This document shows positions 5,831 through 8,166 of a stretch of DNA of 8,166 bases, one piece after another; positions within the stretch are counted from its first letter, which is position 1, and each line of letters begins with the position of its first letter. Both the position numbers and the translations under genes were made by a program. The DNA comes from an uncultured Eubacteriales bacterium (lineage in GTDB: Bacteria > Bacillota > Clostridia > Oscillospirales > Acutalibacteraceae): assembly GCA_934718145.1 (NCBI GenBank), contig CAKUZC010000038.1:1-8166 (forward strand), read 5' to 3'. The notes beneath the pieces are model-generated. The model saw nothing but the letters and a program-made list of their open reading frames with translations, searched no databases and was not told the DNA's origin.

Positions 5831-6391
5831 ATGAAACAAGATGCTTTTACTGCGGGGATTTGTCCAGGTGGACTTACAAATCACCAAGAAATAAAAATTC
5901 TTATTTGTTATTTGCTGTACAATACTAAACTTTCTCTCAGAAAAAATGATATCGCTTCCATACTTCAAAATTACGGTTTGGCTAATTATTTTGAGACTAG
6001 TCAAGCTTTTTCTGAAATGCTTGCAAGTAATAATATTGCTTTAAATACAGAAGAAGAGGGTGGATATCACGTTACGCCCAGTGGCAAGATTATAGTTGAA
6101 GAGTTAAGTGAGACGCTTCCTCTTTCTGTGCGTGAAAAAGCTTTGAAAAGTGTTGAAGAATACGTAGCTCGTTTGAAAAGAGAACGAGAAAATAAAGTTA
6201 TGATTAAAAAAAATCCTCGTGGATACGATGTTATATGTAAAATTTCAGGTGGAGAATTCAATATGCTTGAACTTAAAATTTACGCTCCAAACATGATGGA
6301 GGCCACTACAATTCGAGATAACTTTTATAAAAGTCCGGAATTACTTTATCGTAACATAATGACCTATCTTACAAAATCAGACATAGAATGA
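5831..6391 (+). CDS. DUF4364 family winged-helix protein
   Basis: A 186-residue cytosolic protein that resembles the DUF4364 family, mostly found in Clostridia and thought to be winged-helix DNA-binding proteins with no settled function. Residues 18-95 fit a winged helix: EIKILICYLL, then a helix pair with DIASILQNYGLANYFETSQAFSEML, then a wing ending YHVTPSGKIIVEEL, similar to PadR/MarR-type domains. A charged helix (100-123) leads to a C-terminal beta region, PRGYDVICKISGGEFNMLEL and onward. The ATG at 5831 has a near-perfect AAAGGAGG site (5816-5823), stronger than that of the upstream channel gene, so more of this protein than of the channel may be made from the joint message. Whether it regulates its own operon is unknown. 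Family assignment is from memory of sequence patterns, not a search. Confidence 0.8.
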   Translation: MKQDAFTAGICPGGLTNHQEIKILICYLLYNTKLSLRKNDIASILQNYGLANYFETSQAFSEMLASNNIALNTEEEGGYHVTPSGKIIVEELSETLPLSVREKALKSVEEYVARLKRERENKVMIKKNPRGYDVICKISGGEFNMLELKIYAPNMMEATTIRDNFYKSPELLYRNIMTYLTKSDIE

Positions 6392-6417
6392 AAAATAACA
6401 TATTTTTAACATTAAAC

Positions 6418-6445
6418 TTGACAGCATTTTACATTAATATATAAT
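6418..6445 (+). promoter_or_regulatory. Consensus sigma-A promoter of rlmN
   Basis: TTGACA (6418-6423) and TATAAT (6440-6445) both match the consensus perfectly, with a 16-base spacer. The start point would be near 6452, about 40 bases before the rlmN ATG. It is the strongest-looking promoter in the window and would also drive the phosphatase gene behind rlmN. Confidence 0.85.
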
Positions 6446-6491
6446 ACAATTAGGATATTTGTAATTTGTCGGAGGTGTGTGAAGCTATTTA

Positions 6492-7547
6492 ATGTGTACT
6501 AAAGATATAAAATCCATGAACTTTGAAGAATTGCTTGAAGATTTGAAAAAATTTTCTTTGAAACCATATAGAGTCAAACAAATTTACTCTTGGATCCAAA
6601 AAGGAGCAGGCACATTTGATTGTATGACTAACATTCCTTTGAATTTGAGAGAAACTTTAAAAAATAATTATTTTATTCCGTTTGCTAAAATAAAGAGTAA
6701 AAAAGTATCTAAAGATTCCACAGTTAAGTATTTATTTGAGTTATTTGACGGGGAATTGGTTGAATCAGTTCTTATGAAATACAATCATGGTTATACAGTT
6801 TGTCTTTCAACACAAGCAGGATGCAAGATGGGTTGTTCTTTCTGCGTTACTGGTAAAAATGGTTTTTCTAGAAATTTGAATCCCTCCGAAATTCTATTGC
6901 AGATTGAGGAAATTCAAAAAGATATGTGTTTAAAAGTTTCAAATATTGTTCTTATGGGGATGGGAGAGCCGCTTGATAATTACGACAATGTAATCAAGTT
7001 TTTAAGATTGGTTTCAAGTGAAGAAGGACTCAATATAGGCATGAGGCATATCTCTCTTTCAACATGTGGAATAGTTGATAAAATTTATAAACTTGCGCAT
7101 GAAAAAATGCAGCTTACACTTTCAGTATCATTGCATGCTTCTAATGATGAAGTACGAAACAAGATAATGAAAATAAATAAGCGTTGGAATATAGGCGAAC
7201 TATTAAATGCTTGTAAGTATTATATTTCTTGTACGGGAAGACGCATCTCTTTTGAATACGCTATGGTAAGGGATTTGAATGATAGCTCTGAACATGCTGA
7301 GGAATTGTCCAGATTAATGAAAGGTATGTTGTGCCATGTTAATTTGATACCTTTGAATGAATCGGATGATAATGCGGAATTTAAAAAAAGTTCTATAAAT
7401 AACATATATAGATTTAAAAACATTTTGGAAAGTAAAGGTATATCAGCTACGGTTCGTAGAACACTTGGAAAAGACATCGATGCAGCTTGTGGTCAGCTTA
7501 AAGGTAAGTATGACAGGGAGGTTGAAATATTTAATGGAAATTTATAG
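6492..7547 (+). CDS. rlmN: 23S rRNA A2503-C2 / tRNA A37-C2 methyltransferase RlmN
   Basis: RlmN is a radical SAM enzyme that methylates C2 of A2503 in the ribosomal peptidyl-transferase centre, and of A37 in some tRNAs. This affects translational fidelity and antibiotic binding. All key residues are present: the 4Fe-4S cluster cysteines C111, C115 and C118 (CxxxCxxC), the conserved C104 seven residues before, and the methyl-carrying C333 in DIDAACGQL. LMGMGEPLDNYDN (154-166) holds the GEP motif, and HISLSTCGI and LSVSLHAS are typical of the family. The N-terminal helical accessory domain (about 1-70) includes KPYRVKQIYSW. The length of 351 is normal. RlmN rather than Cfr is indicated by these contexts and the chromosomal setting. 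GGAGGT (6471-6476) lies 15 bases before the ATG, rather far, but an in-frame TGA at 6480 excludes an earlier start. Confidence 0.96.
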   Translation: MCTKDIKSMNFEELLEDLKKFSLKPYRVKQIYSWIQKGAGTFDCMTNIPLNLRETLKNNYFIPFAKIKSKKVSKDSTVKYLFELFDGELVESVLMKYNHGYTVCLSTQAGCKMGCSFCVTGKNGFSRNLNPSEILLQIEEIQKDMCLKVSNIVLMGMGEPLDNYDNVIKFLRLVSSEEGLNIGMRHISLSTCGIVDKIYKLAHEKMQLTLSVSLHASNDEVRNKIMKINKRWNIGELLNACKYYISCTGRRISFEYAMVRDLNDSSEHAEELSRLMKGMLCHVNLIPLNESDDNAEFKKSSINNIYRFKNILESKGISATVRRTLGKDIDAACGQLKGKYDREVEIFNGNL

Positions 7548-8166
7548 TAAAACTGATATTGGAAGGGTTCGCGAAACTAATCAAGACGCTGTTTTAGTAA
7601 AAAAAATAAGTGATGATTTTGCGTGGTCTTTAGTGTGTGATGGAATGGGTGGAACTTATGGAGGAGACGTGGCGAGTCGCACAGCTGTTAAGGTAATTGA
7701 AAACTATATGGATTCGTTTTTATCAGAAAATGATAGCCTAGACGAGATAAAAACAAAGATTCATAATGCCGTAAATGAAGCCAATTTAAAAATATTTGAA
7801 AAATCTAAAATGGATGAAAATTTAAATCACATGGGTACAACAGTTGTGCTATGTGTAGCTCACAATAACTTTATCCAAATTGTTTATGCCGGAGACAGTA
7901 GAGTTTATGTTGTAAATAAGGATGAAATACATCAGCTAAGTAAGGACCATTCAATAGTTCAAGAAATGTTGGATAGCGGGGAAATATCAGCTCAAGATGC
8001 TAAAAATCATCCTCAAAAAAATATAATAACGCGAGCTTTGGGCATTAATTCAGAAATTAAATTGGATTATATAGAATATGAAACAAAAAAAGAGGATATA
8101 GTTCTTTCTTGTTCCGATGGTTTGACAAACTGTTTAGATGAAGAAAATATTTATAACATATGCAAC
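7534..8166 (+). CDS. prpC: PP2C-family Ser/Thr protein phosphatase, PrpC/Stp type (3' end outside window)
   Basis: This metal-dependent phosphatase removes phosphate from serine and threonine and usually counteracts the PASTA-domain kinase PrkC/Stk in cell-wall, growth and dormancy control. The first 211 codons are present, of about 240-250 expected. PP2C motifs appear in order: DIGRVRETNQDA (8-19) with metal ligand D18; VCDGMGG (34-40) with D36; HMGTTVV (99-105); YAGDSRVYVV (118-127); LSKDHS (135-140); ITRALG (165-170); and SCSDGLT (192-198) with metal ligand D195. The ATG at 7534 overlaps the end of rlmN by 14 bases in another frame, with GGGAGG at 7516-7521 as ribosome binding site, so the two are co-transcribed. 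In Firmicutes the kinase gene normally follows, which would place it just beyond the edge. Confidence 0.95.
   Translation, partial: MEIYSKTDIGRVRETNQDAVLVKKISDDFAWSLVCDGMGGTYGGDVASRTAVKVIENYMDSFLSENDSLDEIKTKIHNAVNEANLKIFEKSKMDENLNHMGTTVVLCVAHNNFIQIVYAGDSRVYVVNKDEIHQLSKDHSIVQEMLDSGEISAQDAKNHPQKNIITRALGINSEIKLDYIEYETKKEDIVLSCSDGLTNCLDEENIYNICN

Noticed and set aside
1..8166. CRISPR array, IS element, prophage, toxin-antitoxin or defence system
   Set aside because: No regularly spaced repeats, transposase or integrase motifs or terminal inverted repeats were seen. The only unassigned genes are the two small ones at the left edge, which show no recognisable toxin or antitoxin motif.

Overview
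The window is an AT-rich stretch of a Gram-positive-type bacterial chromosome, most likely a low-GC Firmicute of the class Clostridia. The signs are strong AT bias, strong AGGAGG-type ribosome binding sites, TTG start use, a DUF4364 winged-helix gene, a large cation diffusion facilitator with a second C-terminal domain, and rlmN directly followed by a PP2C phosphatase gene. Most of the content is ordinary housekeeping. No phage, IS element, CRISPR array or obvious defence system is visible.

Layout. Positions 1-712 hold the tail of an unidentified gene and a small hypothetical gene whose 3' end is a degenerating 87-bp tandem repeat. A tRNA-Leu(UAA) gene with its own promoter and terminator follows (747-983). 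ksgA (16S rRNA dimethyltransferase) then runs rightward. It meets a leftward pair tail to tail with a 2-nt gap: tadA (tRNA adenosine deaminase) and a CDF metal exporter whose transmembrane site has the N-D/D-D residues associated with manganese exporters. The exporter and tadA overlap by 4 bp and share a good promoter, which carries a striking nested palindrome around its start point. Further right, also leftward, is a membrane-anchored surface protein with a signal peptide, a possible cohesin-like domain, a cadherin-like beta-sandwich domain, a basic then acidic linker and a C-terminal membrane helix.

From 4939 everything reads rightward. An MscS-type mechanosensitive channel (TTG start) and a DUF4364 winged-helix protein form one unit. 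rlmN (23S rRNA A2503 methyltransferase, tRNA A37) follows with a consensus TTGACA/TATAAT promoter. It overlaps a PP2C Ser/Thr phosphatase (prpC/stp type), which is cut by the window end.

How they fit together: three RNA-modification enzymes (KsgA, TadA, RlmN) and a tRNA gene tie the region to translation. The CDF exporter, MscS channel, surface protein and phosphatase are envelope or signalling functions. In Firmicutes rlmN-prpC is normally followed by a PASTA-domain Ser/Thr kinase, which probably lies just beyond the right edge.
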